A DNA stretch of 64,000 nucleotides from Polynucleobacter sp. 86C-FISCH (GTDB taxonomy: Bacteria; Pseudomonadota; Gammaproteobacteria; Burkholderiales; Burkholderiaceae): NCBI RefSeq assembly GCF_018882415.1, contig NZ_JACVOL010000001.1, positions 124,001 through 188,000 of the forward strand, in the 5' to 3' direction. The position numbers and the translations under genes are program-made. Under the pieces are notes generated by a model. It made no database searches, was not told where the DNA came from, and was given only the letters and a program-made list of their open reading frames with translations. This document shows, piece by piece, positions 23,168 through 31,476 of the stretch (within the stretch, counting starts at the first letter, position 1; each line of letters starts with the position of its first letter).

Positions 23168-23953
23168 ATGGGCTTTCTCTCCGGCAAAAAAATCCTCATT
23201 ACCGGCCTCCTCTCAAACCGCTCTATCGCCTATGGCATTGCCAAGGCTTGCCACCGCGAAGGCGCTGAACTAGCGTTTACCTACGTGGGTGAACGCTTTA
23301 AGGACCGCATCGTTGATTTTGCAAAAGAATTCAATACCGACCTGATTTTTGACTGTGATGTGGGCAGCGATGAGCAAATTAGCGCCCTTTTCAAGGATTT
23401 GGCTAAATCCTGGCCTCAGTTTGACGGTTTTGTTCATGCCATTGGCTTTGCACCGCGCGAAGCTATTGCCGGTGATTTTTTAGAGGGCCTCTCTCGTGAA
23501 GGCTTCAAGATTGCTCATGACATTTCAGCATATAGCTTCCCAGCAATGGCAAAAGAGGCATTACCTATGTTGCGCGATAAATCCTCTTTACTCACCCTGA
23601 CTTATTTGGGCTCGATGAAGAATGTTCCCAACTACAACACCATGGGTTTAGCTAAAGCTTCTCTTGAAGCTTCCGTGCGCTACCTCGCTGGCTCAGTTGG
23701 CCCTAAAGGTATTCGTGCCAACGGTATTTCTGCTGGTCCAATTAAAACTTTGGCAGCATCTGGCATTAAAGGCTTTGGCAAAATTTTGGAAGCGGTTGAA
23801 CAAACTGCACCACTGCGTCGCAATGTCACCATTGATGATGTAGGCAACACTGCAGCATTCTTGTTGTCTGATTTAGCAAATGGCATTACTGCTGAAATCA
23901 TTTATGTTGATAACGGCTTTAGCCAAGTAGTTGGCGGAATGGACGAAGTTTGA
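23168..23953 (+). CDS. fabI: Enoyl-[acyl-carrier-protein] reductase (NADH) FabI
   Basis: Cytosolic short-chain dehydrogenase (261 aa) that reduces trans-2-enoyl-ACP in the last step of each fatty-acid elongation cycle. It shows the FabI nucleotide-binding start GKKILITGLLSNRSIAYGIA, the active-site Tyr/Lys pair in YNTMGLAKASLE (Tyr-6x-Lys), and the C-terminal YVDNGFSQV. The stop overlaps the TTG start of chrA by 4 bases, an unusual coupling of lipid synthesis with a chromate-type transporter. Confidence 0.97.
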   Translation: MGFLSGKKILITGLLSNRSIAYGIAKACHREGAELAFTYVGERFKDRIVDFAKEFNTDLIFDCDVGSDEQISALFKDLAKSWPQFDGFVHAIGFAPREAIAGDFLEGLSREGFKIAHDISAYSFPAMAKEALPMLRDKSSLLTLTYLGSMKNVPNYNTMGLAKASLEASVRYLAGSVGPKGIRANGISAGPIKTLAASGIKGFGKILEAVEQTAPLRRNVTIDDVGNTAAFLLSDLANGITAEIIYVDNGFSQVVGGMDEV

Positions 23954-25278
23954 ATGTTCCACTACGCGAGGCCCTGAAGTTTTGGGCCAAGCTGGGCTTC
24001 ATTAGTTTTGGTGGGCCGGCAGGACAAATCGCCGTTCTACACCAAGAGTTAGTTGAAAAGCGTCGCTGGATTTCTGAGCGGCGCTTTTTACATGCGCTGA
24101 ACTATTGCATGCTCCTTCCCGGGCCTGAGGCTCAACAGCTGGTGACCTATATAGGCTGGCTGATGCACCGCAGCTGGGGCGGCATTCTGGCGGGAACGCT
24201 CTTTGTGTTGCCTTCTTTATTCATATTGATTGGCCTATCCTGGGTGTATCTCACCTTTGGGCAGGTTCCTTGGATTGCGGCGATCTTTTTTGGCATCAAG
24301 CCCGCTGTCACTGCAATAGTCTTGCATGCTGCGGTACGTATTGGTAAACGCACCATTCATAACCAAGCGTTGCAATGGATTGCTTTAGGTTCTTTCTTAG
24401 CCATCTTCATTCTGAATCTTGCCTTTCCGATCATCGTGGCGATTGCTGCAGCGGTTGGATATTGGGGTGGCAAAAAATATCCAGAATCTTTTCAACAAAA
24501 AAATACGCACGGCAGCAAAGAGGCTAGTGGGTATGGCAGTGCGATTATTGATGATCACACCCCAACCCCTGAGCATGCGCAATTTAGTTATCAAAAAACA
24601 ATTCGCCACTCTTTGATTGCTCTGGGTTGTTGGCTGCTACCTATAGGCGCTCTAGCCTTACTCTTCGGCTGGAAAACTTTATATCCGCAAATAGCCTGGT
24701 TCTTTACTAAAGCTGCCTTTCTGACGTTTGGTGGTGCATACGCAGTACTTCCCTACGTTTATCAAGGCGCCGTTGATCACTTCCATTGGCTCAGCGCTAA
24801 CCAAATGATTGATGGTTTGGCGCTTGGTGAAACTACGCCGGGCCCACTCATCATGGTGGTCGCTTTTGTTGGTTACCTTGCTGGACATATTCAACACTTG
24901 ATAGGCGCTAGCAATCCTTTTTGGTTTGGTGCGCTGGGTGCATGCGTTGCTACTTGGTTTACTTTCTTACCTTCCTTCTTTTTTATCCTGGTTGGTGGAC
25001 CACTCATTGAATCAACTCACGGCAAGCTGGGCTTTACAGCTCCGCTGACCGCCATCACTGCAGCTGTTGTTGGTGTCATCGCTAATCTAGGTCTCTTTTT
25101 TGCTTATCACGTCTTTTTGCCAAGGGGCATTGGTGGCTCGATTTCTTGGATCTCGATCTTGATCTGCCTCTTGGCTGGATTAGCCTTATTTAAATTTCAA
25201 AAGGGTGTTCTCACCGTACTGGGCGGATCTGCCTTGGCTGGATTACTCTTTCATTACATCTCCATCTTGATGGGGTGA
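23950..25278 (+). CDS. chrA: ChrA-family chromate transporter, two-domain form
   Basis: Inner-membrane CHR-superfamily protein (442 aa) with two homologous halves. The N-terminal half has FGGPAGQIAVLHQELVEKRR and the MLLPGPEAQQL motif; the C-terminal half has FGGAYAVLPYV and ALGETTPGPLIMV. The long form usually exports chromate. The reading frame requires a TTG start at 23950 lying inside the fabI stop region; the ATG at 23954 is out of frame. Chromate as substrate is inferred from family only. No ChrB regulator is nearby. Confidence 0.9.
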   Translation: MNVPLREALKFWAKLGFISFGGPAGQIAVLHQELVEKRRWISERRFLHALNYCMLLPGPEAQQLVTYIGWLMHRSWGGILAGTLFVLPSLFILIGLSWVYLTFGQVPWIAAIFFGIKPAVTAIVLHAAVRIGKRTIHNQALQWIALGSFLAIFILNLAFPIIVAIAAAVGYWGGKKYPESFQQKNTHGSKEASGYGSAIIDDHTPTPEHAQFSYQKTIRHSLIALGCWLLPIGALALLFGWKTLYPQIAWFFTKAAFLTFGGAYAVLPYVYQGAVDHFHWLSANQMIDGLALGETTPGPLIMVVAFVGYLAGHIQHLIGASNPFWFGALGACVATWFTFLPSFFFILVGGPLIESTHGKLGFTAPLTAITAAVVGVIANLGLFFAYHVFLPRGIGGSISWISILICLLAGLALFKFQKGVLTVLGGSALAGLLFHYISILMG

Positions 25279-25299
25279 GTTTTCCCTAAGATTGGCATA

Positions 25300-26184
25300 A
25301 TGGAAGTTATGCGAATCGAACCCCAAACTATCACCCACCTTCAAGAATGGCTCGGTAAAACGGAGTCATTACAAGACACAGTTACATCAGCGCCAGTGCG
25401 CGCCCTCTCGGCTACCTTGGATCGCGAAGATCCCGCGCCAAATAAAGGCACGTTTTTGCCTGAGCTGTGGCACTGGCTGTACTTCTTGCCTCATGCCCGC
25501 GAATCTGAAATCGGCCCAGATGGTCATCCAAAACGCGGCGGTTTTTTACCTCCCGTTCCATTGCCACGTCGCATGTGGGCAGGTAGTCGTATTGAATGGC
25601 TAAAACCATTAGCTGTTGGCGATGAAATTGAACGAGTTTCCACAATTGAGTCTGTCACTCATAAAGCAGGTCGCACTGGTGATTTGATTTTCGTTTTGGT
25701 TAACCACAAGATCTCCAATCAAAATGGCTTAGCAATCATAGAAGAACATGACATCGTATATCGCGATGCTCCTGGACCAGACGATAAGCCTGTAGCCCCT
25801 ACTCCTGCACCAACAGATGCTAAATGGAGTAAAACAATTACGCCAGATGATGTATTGCTGTTTCGCTACTCAGCGTTGACATTTAATGGTCATCGCATTC
25901 ACTACGATCGCAAATATGTCACTGAGGTTGAAGGCTATCCAGGTTTAATCGTGCACGGCCCTTTGATTGCAACCTTATTAGTTGATCTAGTGCGTCAAAG
26001 TATTCCAGGCTGCAAGCTCAAGACTTTTGAGTTCCGCGCCATTCGCCCGACTTTTGACATCAACATTTTTAAAGTGAATGCCAAGCCTGATTTGGAAAAA
26101 GATCCAAGCGGAAAAACGATTTCGATTTGGGCGCAAGATCATGAAGGTTGGCTCACGATGCAAGCCACTGCCGTACTAGCTTAA
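25300..26184 (+). CDS. FAS1/MaoC-like acyl-CoA hydratase (mesaconyl-C4-CoA hydratase-like)
   Basis: Double hot-dog protein (294 aa). The N-terminal part (about 1-150) is a FAS1-like dehydratase domain. The C-terminal part (about 155-290) has the MaoC-type hydratase II motif YSALTFNGHRIHYDRKY, with the catalytic Asp/His of this fold expected in FNGHRIHYD. Such proteins hydrate mesaconyl-C4-CoA to citramalyl-CoA or act on related enoyl-CoAs. Followed closely by MmgE/PrpD and CitE-like genes, which supports a citramalyl-CoA route. The exact substrate is inferred. Confidence 0.85.
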   Translation: MEVMRIEPQTITHLQEWLGKTESLQDTVTSAPVRALSATLDREDPAPNKGTFLPELWHWLYFLPHARESEIGPDGHPKRGGFLPPVPLPRRMWAGSRIEWLKPLAVGDEIERVSTIESVTHKAGRTGDLIFVLVNHKISNQNGLAIIEEHDIVYRDAPGPDDKPVAPTPAPTDAKWSKTITPDDVLLFRYSALTFNGHRIHYDRKYVTEVEGYPGLIVHGPLIATLLVDLVRQSIPGCKLKTFEFRAIRPTFDINIFKVNAKPDLEKDPSGKTISIWAQDHEGWLTMQATAVLA

Positions 26185-26201
26185 TCAAACACTATTTATT
26201 T

Positions 26202-27578
26202 ATGACCACTCAACACCTCTCCCGTGAGCTCGCCAGCTTTGCAGCCAATCTCAAGGCTGCAGACATCCCTAACGATGTCATGAACCGTGCCGAAGATTTA
26301 TTGGTAGATTGGTTTGGCTCTGCCATTGCCGGCAAAGGCTCACGCCCGGTTGAGCTTATTACCCAATTTGCGCAGAACATGGGTGGGTTTGATACGGCAC
26401 ACGCTGGCCCATCTGAGATTTTGGTTTCACGCAAAACCTCCAGCCCCTTTTTAGCGGCAATGGCAAATGCGGCAGCATCCCATGTTGCAGAACAAGATGA
26501 TGTGCACAATGGCTCAGTCTTTCATCCGGCGACGGTAGTATTTCCGCCGGTACTTGCTTGTGCACAAGCACTTGGTGCATCTGGCGAAGAATTATTGGTT
26601 GCTGCAGTAGCGGGCTATGAAGTTGGTATTCGCGTTGGTGAATTTCTAGGTCGCTCTCATTACAAAGTGTTTCACACCACTGGCACCGCTGGCACTCTAG
26701 CGGCGGCTGCAGCAGTTGGCAGACTTTTAAAACTTTCTCCGGAGCAAATGCTCAACGCCTTTGGTTCAGCGGGCACACAGTCAGCTGGTCTTTGGGAATT
26801 CCTACGCGATGCGGCCGACTCCAAACAACTACATACAGCACATGCAGCCTCTACCGGATTAATGTCAGCTTATATTGCGCAAGCTGGCTTTACGGGCGCT
26901 GAACATATCCTTGAGGGCAAGCAAGGACTCGCTGCTGGCATGTCCAGCGATAGCGATCCAAGTAAGCTCGTAGATCGTTTGGGCAGTCGCTGGGCTTTAG
27001 CAGAAACCAGTTTTAAGTACTACGCCTCATGCCGCCATACTCACCCTGCTGCAGATGCTTTATTGCAAGTGATGTTGGCTAATAAGTTATCCCCTAGCGA
27101 TATCGCCAAGGTCGAGACTTTAGTTCATCAGGGCGCTATTGATGTTTTGGGACCAGTCACTGATCCGGCTACCGTGCATCAATCTAAGTTTTCTATGGGC
27201 ACAGTCTTGGCTTTAGTTGCTCATTATCAATTTGCCGGCCTTCAAGAATTTGACAAACACTTTCATGATGATGAGATCTGCGCATTCCGCGAGCGCGTTA
27301 CGATGACTCTAGATCCCGAAGTAGATGGTGCCTATCCACAACGCTGGATCGGTAAAGTCAAAGTGCATTTAAAGAATGGGCAAGTATTGGATGGTCGTGT
27401 AGACGAGCCTAAGGGCGATCCTGGCAATACCCTGTCTCGCGCAGAAATTACCGACAAAGCGATGCGTCTAGCTGCCTTCAGCGGTGGCGCCAGCCCTGCC
27501 GAGATGAATAAAGCAATTGATCTCTTGTGGAATATCCGCAAACAAGCCAAGATAGGCTTTCTACTTCCCTCGAATTAA
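26202..27578 (+). CDS. MmgE/PrpD-family protein
   Basis: Cytosolic protein (458 aa from the ATG at 26202, MTTQHLSREL) of the family that includes 2-methylcitrate dehydratase and cis-aconitate decarboxylase. Family landmarks: DWFGSAIAGKGSRPVELI, FHPATVVFPPVLACAQALG, AFGSAGTQSAGLWEFL, and FKYYASCRHTHPAADALL. The last resembles the catalytic His/Lys region. A longer frame upstream lies inside the hydratase gene and is not credible. Within this cluster it may isomerise or decarboxylate a tricarboxylate or branched dicarboxylate. I cannot assign a reaction from sequence. Confidence 0.88.
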   Translation: MTTQHLSRELASFAANLKAADIPNDVMNRAEDLLVDWFGSAIAGKGSRPVELITQFAQNMGGFDTAHAGPSEILVSRKTSSPFLAAMANAAASHVAEQDDVHNGSVFHPATVVFPPVLACAQALGASGEELLVAAVAGYEVGIRVGEFLGRSHYKVFHTTGTAGTLAAAAAVGRLLKLSPEQMLNAFGSAGTQSAGLWEFLRDAADSKQLHTAHAASTGLMSAYIAQAGFTGAEHILEGKQGLAAGMSSDSDPSKLVDRLGSRWALAETSFKYYASCRHTHPAADALLQVMLANKLSPSDIAKVETLVHQGAIDVLGPVTDPATVHQSKFSMGTVLALVAHYQFAGLQEFDKHFHDDEICAFRERVTMTLDPEVDGAYPQRWIGKVKVHLKNGQVLDGRVDEPKGDPGNTLSRAEITDKAMRLAAFSGGASPAEMNKAIDLLWNIRKQAKIGFLLPSN

Positions 27579-27592
27579 GCACATACCAACCT

Positions 27593-28438
27593 ATGAACCC
27601 ACTTGATACACCTTTAGGATTTAGCACCAACTTTTTATTTGTTCCAGGCACTCGCCCTGAGCGTTTTGTAAAAGCACTTGATAGCGGTGCCAGTGGTGTT
27701 GTATTAGATCTTGAAGATGCTGTTGCTGAGGAAGATAAAGTAAGCGCGCGCGATGCCATTCGCGCTGCTTGGCCTAACTTTAGTGCCGAGCAAAAGAAAC
27801 GTTTGGTGATTCGCACGAACTCACCAGGTAGCAAGTTTTATGCAGCCGATCTCATTCTTGCGCAAGAACTGCAAGTAGCATGCCTACTCATTCCTAAAAG
27901 CGAATCGCTCGATCAAATTAATGGCGCCGCTTTGATATTACCCAACACCGCCATCATTCCGATGATTGAGACTGCAGTCGGCCTGGATCAACTGAAAGAA
28001 ATCGCTAACGCAAACCAAGTCATTCGTCTCGCCTTGGGTAACTTGGATTTACAGGCTGACCTTGGTATGGTTTGCGACCGTCAAGAAACCGAGCTGCAAA
28101 CTGCTCGCTATCAAATTGTTTTAGCCTCTCGCCTGGCACAAATTGCCCCTCCAATTGATGGGGTTACGCCCTCTACCGATGATGTTGAGCGCATTGCAGA
28201 AGATGCAGAACGCGCAAAACGCATGGGGTTTGGCGGAAAACTCTGCATTCATCCTAAGCAGGTAGGCATCGTCATTGCTGCGTTTACACCCACAGAAGAA
28301 GAACTGGCATGGGCCCAGCGAGTGATTGATGCAGATAAAGCCTCTAAAGGCGGTGCCGTAAAGCTGGATGGTCGCATGATTGATAGGCCAGTAGTGTTAT
28401 TAGCCCAGAGAACCCTAGCAATTACTGGTAAACACTAG
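27593..28438 (+). CDS. CitE/HpcH-like CoA ester lyase
   Basis: TIM-barrel aldolase (282 aa) of the citrate lyase beta subunit/malyl-CoA lyase group. Seen: N-terminal FLFVPGTRPERFVKAL, DLEDAVAEEDK with the metal-side acids, the arginine in VIRTNSPGS, the glutamate in IPMIETAVGL, and GKLCIHPKQVG. The start at 27593 (MNPLDTPLGF) follows the MmgE/PrpD stop by 14 bases. With the upstream hydratase it would cleave citramalyl-CoA (or malyl-CoA) to pyruvate and acetyl-CoA (or glyoxylate). No stand-alone citC/citD/citF is present, arguing against citrate lyase. Confidence 0.88.
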   Translation: MNPLDTPLGFSTNFLFVPGTRPERFVKALDSGASGVVLDLEDAVAEEDKVSARDAIRAAWPNFSAEQKKRLVIRTNSPGSKFYAADLILAQELQVACLLIPKSESLDQINGAALILPNTAIIPMIETAVGLDQLKEIANANQVIRLALGNLDLQADLGMVCDRQETELQTARYQIVLASRLAQIAPPIDGVTPSTDDVERIAEDAERAKRMGFGGKLCIHPKQVGIVIAAFTPTEEELAWAQRVIDADKASKGGAVKLDGRMIDRPVVLLAQRTLAITGKH

Positions 28439-28507
28439 GGTCTTTCAACACAAAAGCCCTTTATAAGTGGCAAAATTGACAAACATAACAACAACATGGA
28501 GATCAAA

Positions 28508-29497
28508 GTGAAAGTGAAGAAATTTTTATTTTCAGGAATTGCTGCAGCATTAACCGCTGGCGCATTTCTAAGTACTAGCGCTCTTGCGCAAAAAGATTGG
28601 CCTACTAAATCAATTCAGTTGGTCGTTCCATTTGCAGCTGGTGGCCCTACCGACTCTATCGCTCGTTTAATTGCAGTGCCAATGGGTCAAGCCCTTGGCC
28701 AAACTGTGGTTGTTGAGAACGTTCCAGGTGCTGGCGGCACAATCGCCTCTACCAAAGTGGCGCGTGCTGCACCAGACGGCTACACCATTTACATTCACCA
28801 CATGGGCATGGCTACTGCTAACGCCTTGTATGACAAGCTCCCATACGATCCAATGACTAGCTTTGAATACGTTGGCCAAGTTGCTGACGTACCAATGGTG
28901 TTGTTGGGTAAAAAAGATTTGCCAGCAAATAACTTTAAAGAACTTGAGGCTTACATCCGCGCTAATGGTTCAAAAGTGACTATGGCAAATGCTGGTCCAG
29001 GTGCAGTGTCACAGTTATGCGGCCTGTTGTTCCAAAGCCGTTTGGGCGTAAAACTCACCAACATTCCTTACAAAGGAACCGGTCCTGCATTGACAGATCT
29101 TTTGGGTGGTCAGGTTGACCTCTTGTGCGACCAAACAACTCAGACTATTCCGTACATCAAGGATGGTCGTGTAAAGGCTTTCGGCACAACCACCATGAAG
29201 CGTTTGCCAGCGATTCCGAATGTTCCAACTTTGAACGAACAAGGCCTCAAAGGCTTCGAAGTTAAAGTTTGGCACGGTGTTTATGCGCCAAAAGGCACTC
29301 CACAGCCAATTCTGGATAAGATCAATGCTGCTTTGAAGAAAGCCTTGAATAATCCTGATGTGAAGAAGCGTTTAGAAGATGCCAATATTGACATCGTTCC
29401 AGCAGACAAGGTTTCTGCCAAAGGCTTGAAAGATCATCTTGAGAAAGAGATCAACGTTTGGGGTCCAGTGATTCGTAAAGCGAACATCCCAGACTAA
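28508..29497 (+). CDS. Bug/TctC-family periplasmic receptor (tripartite tricarboxylate transporter)
   Basis: Periplasmic binding protein of the Bordetella uptake gene family (about 330 aa). A signal peptide ends near SALAQKDWP. Landmarks: VVPFAAGGPTDSIARLIA, VENVPGAGGTIASTKVARA and PYKGTGPALTDLLGGQVD. GTG at 28508 is preferred since GGAGA lies 6 bases before it; the ATG at 28496 would place that site inside the gene. TctA/TctB membrane partners are not here. Its place after the hydratase, PrpD-like and lyase genes suggests it binds their carboxylate substrate. Confidence 0.92.
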   Translation: MKVKKFLFSGIAAALTAGAFLSTSALAQKDWPTKSIQLVVPFAAGGPTDSIARLIAVPMGQALGQTVVVENVPGAGGTIASTKVARAAPDGYTIYIHHMGMATANALYDKLPYDPMTSFEYVGQVADVPMVLLGKKDLPANNFKELEAYIRANGSKVTMANAGPGAVSQLCGLLFQSRLGVKLTNIPYKGTGPALTDLLGGQVDLLCDQTTQTIPYIKDGRVKAFGTTTMKRLPAIPNVPTLNEQGLKGFEVKVWHGVYAPKGTPQPILDKINAALKKALNNPDVKKRLEDANIDIVPADKVSAKGLKDHLEKEINVWGPVIRKANIPD

Positions 29498-29515
29498 GCA
29501 TTAATAGCATCAAAC

Positions 29516-29544
29516 AAAAAAGCCAGCGCAATGCTGGCTTTTTT
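29516..29544. terminator. Bidirectional terminator
   Basis: Perfect AGCCAGC/GCTGGCT stem with loop GCAAT, flanked by A and T tracts on both sides. It serves the Bug gene on the plus strand and the convergent membrane-protein gene on the minus strand. Confidence 0.85.
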
Positions 29545-29605
29545 GTTTCTTGATATTTTATTTCTTAATAAATACTCGGATGGTCTAGCGAGTCGCCAAC
29601 CAATC

Positions 29606-30226
29606 TTAACCCGGTCTAAATAAGTATCCAGAGCGGGCCTTATCGCGGCGCCTTCTGTAGAGCATTCCAAAAAAGGCAATCAAAGCCCAAATCGCGAGGA
29701 ACGGATCGAGCAAATAATCCCAAAGATTGCTAGATTCATGCCATTGAGCCGCCCAAGCAATGATGGCAATCGCAATAATCCAAACACCCTTAGTCCAATT
29801 GGTTAATGCACAAACTACTGCGAATACTAGAACCGCTATTAAGAATGCAATAGAGCCATATCCCCATGCGTAGGGATCAATCATTCCCAATCCCAGGGCA
29901 AATGGATAAAAGCAGAAGGCAACGATGGCAACAGCAAACTTAAACGCCATAGGTGTCGGCTTGCTTGAAGGCAACAAAGAACTCCACAGCAATAGAGTTA
30001 AGACAATACTAAGATCTCCAGTTACTCCACGTACATAAGCTACCAAGGGCAATTCCATGCCTAAACCTAGCGGCCAGAACAATACATTGCCGATTAACAG
30101 AACCAAGAAAAGCTTTACGGCGAATGGAAAAGGATTTGGGGAGAATTTTTGTAACACCCAAATACAAATAACCGCGGTCGTGATGGATAGCTCAATCAAA
30201 GACAAAACTTGCATTAATGAATTCAT
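29606..30226 (-). CDS. Polytopic membrane protein of unknown function
   Basis: Not recognised. The 206 residues are almost all hydrophobic, with about seven predicted helices and a short basic C-terminal tail (YRRRRDKARSGYLFRPG). No motif of a known transporter or enzyme is visible. It overlaps the sialidase-like gene by ATGA (30223-30226) and is the last of three translationally coupled genes, so it probably works with the GT39 glycosyltransferase and the sialidase-like protein on surface glycans or their lipid carriers. That role is inference from context. Confidence 0.75.
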   Translation of the reverse strand: MNSLMQVLSLIELSITTAVICIWVLQKFSPNPFPFAVKLFLVLLIGNVLFWPLGLGMELPLVAYVRGVTGDLSIVLTLLLWSSLLPSSKPTPMAFKFAVAIVAFCFYPFALGLGMIDPYAWGYGSIAFLIAVLVFAVVCALTNWTKGVWIIAIAIIAWAAQWHESSNLWDYLLDPFLAIWALIAFFGMLYRRRRDKARSGYLFRPG

Positions 30227-31476
30227 TGCTGAACCTCCGAACGCTGCGCTTCTGTCTCTTGTGCTTGAGCCTGCATCTTACTTAAGGCATGTTTTAGCCA
30301 AGCACCCGAAAAATAACGATGGCGAATTTTTTTACGATCCCAGGTGTATGCCAAATGGGCATCATCGCCATCAACGGTAATCATGTATGGATATGAAAAC
30401 TCTTTCCGCTGTGCATCCGGCAAGGCTTCGTCATCCTCCAATACCTCAACGGTTTGCCATTGACCCGACTTGGGACTGCTCATCATTAAAACTAATCGAT
30501 GGCGACCGTACTCAATATTATTTAAAGCCAAGATGCGAGTGCCGTTCTTAAGGGTTATGCCTGCCACTGCGGAATTAGGATTGGCAATTGCCAAGTCCTC
30601 AGCCTGTTGCCAGCTTTGGCCCGCATTTTGCGTACTACTAACCGGAATTTGCTTTGGCAATCCAGAGCTACGCGTTTGTCGGAAATAAGCGCTAGCATCT
30701 TGAGCGTCGCTCACAAACACCAGCGGCTGAATTGCACTACGGCCAGAGCTCATACGACGTTTATCGATTATGCGCCCGGCATCTACCCTCAAAAACTCAC
30801 CGAAGCGCCCTACCCACTCATGATAGGCAGGCAAACCCAACAAGCCATCAGTGAATGAGACGCTCGGAGATTTCACGAGGGTACTTAAGTTCAATAACGG
30901 AGAAGCGATCAATCGCTGTGGATGACTCCACGTCAATCCCTCATCATCCGAAGTAATCGCAGAGATTGAGCTTCCCGCCCAACCACCAATAGAAACAGTC
31001 ACAAAAAATAGTTGCAACCTTCCATCGGGCAATCTACTTGGTACAGGGTTACCTAACTTAGCGATATAGCGCGACAAACCTTTCTCGGCGCTAACTCGAT
31101 CCATCACAACGGTAGGTGCGCTCCAGTTAGCGGAATGCGAATCGTATACCGAGCTATAGATCGAAACATCCGCAGCACCCTCACGACTGCCTGCGAACCA
31201 GAATGCTCGAACTGCGCCATCTTTTAAAGCAATTAATGAAGCCGCGTGAACCGATGGAGCTCCGGTATCGGGCAACCAATTCGCCTGTGCTGCTGGTGCA
31301 ATAGCCTTGGACGGGGCCTTGGTCTTGGCTGTTGTAGTTACAGTCTCATCTGCCACCTCCTCCGTTTGAGGAAAAGCGGACACTACAAATGGCGCCCAAA
31401 CAGGACGACTATCGATATGTAGAAAGCCCAATACAGCAGCAAGCAATAAAAAACAGAGGGCAACAATACGGCTCAT
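30223..31476 (-). CDS. Sialidase-like (BNR/Asp-box) exported protein
   Basis: Beta-propeller protein (417 aa) of the exo-alpha-sialidase-like group. The N-terminal helix (VALCFLLLAAVLGFLHI) is a signal or membrane anchor. Then about 30 low-complexity residues lead to the propeller. Asp-box-like turns are visible: SDDEGLTWSHPQ, STQNAGQSWQQ and SPKSGQWQ. The segment AFWFAGSREGAADVSIYSS is typical of this subfamily, which is distinct from viral and mammalian sialidases, so true sialic acid hydrolysis is doubtful. It overlaps both neighbours by ATGA. Substrate unknown; a sugar made or moved by the upstream GT39 enzyme is the natural guess. Confidence 0.82.
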   Translation of the reverse strand: MSRIVALCFLLLAAVLGFLHIDSRPVWAPFVVSAFPQTEEVADETVTTTAKTKAPSKAIAPAAQANWLPDTGAPSVHAASLIALKDGAVRAFWFAGSREGAADVSIYSSVYDSHSANWSAPTVVMDRVSAEKGLSRYIAKLGNPVPSRLPDGRLQLFFVTVSIGGWAGSSISAITSDDEGLTWSHPQRLIASPLLNLSTLVKSPSVSFTDGLLGLPAYHEWVGRFGEFLRVDAGRIIDKRRMSSGRSAIQPLVFVSDAQDASAYFRQTRSSGLPKQIPVSSTQNAGQSWQQAEDLAIANPNSAVAGITLKNGTRILALNNIEYGRHRLVLMMSSPKSGQWQTVEVLEDDEALPDAQRKEFSYPYMITVDGDDAHLAYTWDRKKIRHRYFSGAWLKHALSKMQAQAQETEAQRSEVQQ

